Source of the DNA: Bacteroidia bacterium
Lineage (GTDB): Bacteria > Bacteroidota > Bacteroidia > Bacteroidales > CAJPTX01
Reading direction: 5' to 3'
Assembly: GCA_905373625.1 (NCBI GenBank)
Contig: CAJPTS010000084.1
Span: forward strand, 1-7,622
DNA length: 7,622 bases
Made by a program: the position numbers and the translations under genes. Positions within the stretch are counted from its first letter, which is position 1. Every line of letters starts with the position of its first letter. The notes under the pieces were generated by a model, which was given only the letters and a program-made list of their open reading frames with translations, ran no database searches and was not told where the DNA came from. This document shows, piece by piece, positions 6,721 through 7,622 of the stretch.

Positions 6721-6832
6721 GGGATAGATATCCAAACATCGGAGTATGTTTTCAAGCAGTACAATCAGGCATTTTGCTGTCATAAAATGCGTCTCAGAAC
6801 TTCTTACCTACAGTTCAACCGTTATCTATCCC
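6721..6832. repeat. Spaced perfect 10-bp inverted repeat in the convergent gap
   Basis: GGGATAGATA (6721-6730) is the exact reverse complement of TATCTATCCC (6823-6832), enclosing 92 bases. The arms do not extend, and I see no flanking target-site duplication. It could be a long-range RNA stem, tiny terminal repeats of a decayed non-autonomous element, or chance. Confidence 0.4.
6769..6790. repeat. Perfect 7-bp inverted repeat with 8-nt loop
   Basis: GCATTTT (6769-6775) pairs exactly with AAAATGC (6784-6790). It lies inside the larger 6721-6832 inverted repeat and downstream of both convergent genes, so it may help end transcription from either side, although T-runs do not follow the stem. 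Confidence 0.45.
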
Positions 6833-6838
6833 GTAGAT

Positions 6839-7622
6839 CTACTTATACCCGCTTAAAAATCTATCACCATTAAAATGGATCAAATGATCAGGCGCACTTG
6901 CAATCCATACCTCAGTTTCCCAAGCAATCTCAATACTCCATCGTCTAAAAGCTTTCTTATCTAGGAAAGCTGTAACGAAAATTGTTGTTGCGCGACAACA
7001 TTTTAGTGCAGCACGTAAACGTCCGACACGGCTTTCATCCATTGGTCCCGTACTATATACAGCCTCAATTAAATAGAGAAAGTTCTTTTGAGCACTATAA
7101 GCAATCACATCAGGCAATTCTTCATGTCCCAATTCGAAAACTCCTAATGTGTCTAAAACGCTTTTGTTCATATATAAACGTTTATTACTCGTGTCGCCCA
7201 GATAAAGAATTTCAGCAGTGTAGCCAAAACGTGGTAAAAATTCCTCAATAACCAATTTTTGTAGCCGATTATGTTCGCCTACCGATAATTCAACGAATAC
7301 ATCAGGCTGAATTTTGACGGTATATTTGGTTTTTCTGCGTTTACATGTACGTTTCTGACACAATGTAGTAGATATTGTGAGGAACTTTTTTAGTTCTACA
7401 TCCCATTCCCTCGTTCCGTAAGCTTGCAATAATCGGACAAAATCTTCTTGTAGAGCATATCCTCGCATCGGATTATTAGTAGCTTGCTCTAGCTGCGCAC
7501 TAGAACTGACCACTAGCCCCATCTCAACAAGTATACGCAAATCTTTACGTCGAATATCATCATACGAACCAGAAGAAATTTTTTCACCTAAAAATTTATT
7601 TTCAAATTCTATAATTTCTCGT
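6839..7622 (-). CDS. BsuBI/PstI-family type II restriction endonuclease (N-terminus beyond window)
   Basis: The frame stays open from the stop (TAG at 6841-6839) to the right edge, giving 260 visible residues; the TTG at 7540 is internal, not the start. Upstream of it the frame continues with SSGSYDDIRRKDLRILVEMGLV, matching the N-terminal domain of BsuBI/PstI enzymes, which are about 316-326 residues, so roughly 60 residues are missing. The C-terminal catalytic domain shows ELPDVIAYS (visible residues about 168-176), FLYLIEAVYSTGP (181-193), FVTAF (215-219) and AWETEVWIASAPDHLIHFNGDRFL, all hallmarks of the family, which cuts CTGCAG with 3' overhangs. The Asp of PDV and the Glu of IEAV are candidate metal ligands of a PD-(D/E)XK-like fold, with Val in the usual Lys place. 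No frameshift is seen, so the C-terminal domain looks intact. The sequence is visibly richer in A+T than galE. The partner adenine methyltransferase is expected to the right, outside the window. Confidence 0.9.
   Translation of the reverse strand, partial: REIIEFENKFLGEKISSGSYDDIRRKDLRILVEMGLVVSSSAQLEQATNNPMRGYALQEDFVRLLQAYGTREWDVELKKFLTISTTLCQKRTCKRRKTKYTVKIQPDVFVELSVGEHNRLQKLVIEEFLPRFGYTAEILYLGDTSNKRLYMNKSVLDTLGVFELGHEELPDVIAYSAQKNFLYLIEAVYSTGPMDESRVGRLRAALKCCRATTIFVTAFLDKKAFRRWSIEIAWETEVWIASAPDHLIHFNGDRFLSGYK

Noticed and set aside
6833..6842. Palindrome GTAGATCTAC over the endonuclease stop codon
   Set aside because: A 10-base self-complementary site with no loop; likely chance and too short to assign as an operator.
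6982..7251. 89-codon plus-strand frame opposite the endonuclease
   Set aside because: It is antisense to a clearly recognised BsuBI/PstI-family domain and has no recognisable features of its own.
1..7622. CRISPR array, tRNA, rRNA or complete insertion sequence
   Set aside because: No regularly spaced repeats, cloverleaf patterns, rRNA motifs or transposase-like proteins were seen in any reading frame.

Overview
The window suggests a member of the Bacteroidota, most likely the Porphyromonas/Bacteroidales branch. The reasons are the protein families present (a paired FtsX/MacB-type permease operon, a GalE and an Fsr-type efflux protein with Bacteroidales-like sequence), moderate base composition, mostly weak Shine-Dalgarno sites, and two good matches to the Bacteroidota promoter -7 element TAnnTTTG in the galE/fsr gap. 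The genus is an inference from pattern recognition, not from a search.

Layout: (1) The left edge (1-261, minus) encodes a piece of the target-recognition domain of a large Eco57I/TaqI-like restriction-modification enzyme. It opens at an ATG that directly follows an in-frame stop, and no methyltransferase part lies upstream, so it looks N-terminally truncated. (2) A 213-base divergent gap carries a perfect 17-base hairpin. (3) A three-gene plus-strand operon (475-3772) encodes one LolD/MacB-type ATPase and two different four-helix FtsX/MacB-type permeases, presumably one ABC complex in the inner membrane. (4) About 500 bases without a convincing gene (3773-4276) hold two terminator-like hairpins and several short repeats. 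(5) galE (minus) and an fsr-like MFS exporter gene (plus) diverge from a 106-base gap that holds one -7 element for each. (6) A 215-base convergent gap is rich in inverted repeats. (7) The right edge (6839 to the end, minus) is most of a BsuBI/PstI-family restriction endonuclease whose first residues, and probably its partner methyltransferase, lie beyond the window.

How they fit together: the ABC operon and Fsr are two unrelated membrane export modules. GalE supplies UDP-galactose for surface polysaccharide. The two ends belong to restriction-modification, one apparently decayed and one apparently intact. The central genes read as ordinary chromosome between two restriction-modification islands. 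I found no clear evidence for a new multi-gene system. The least explained parts are the broken specificity domain at the left edge and the structured non-coding gaps.
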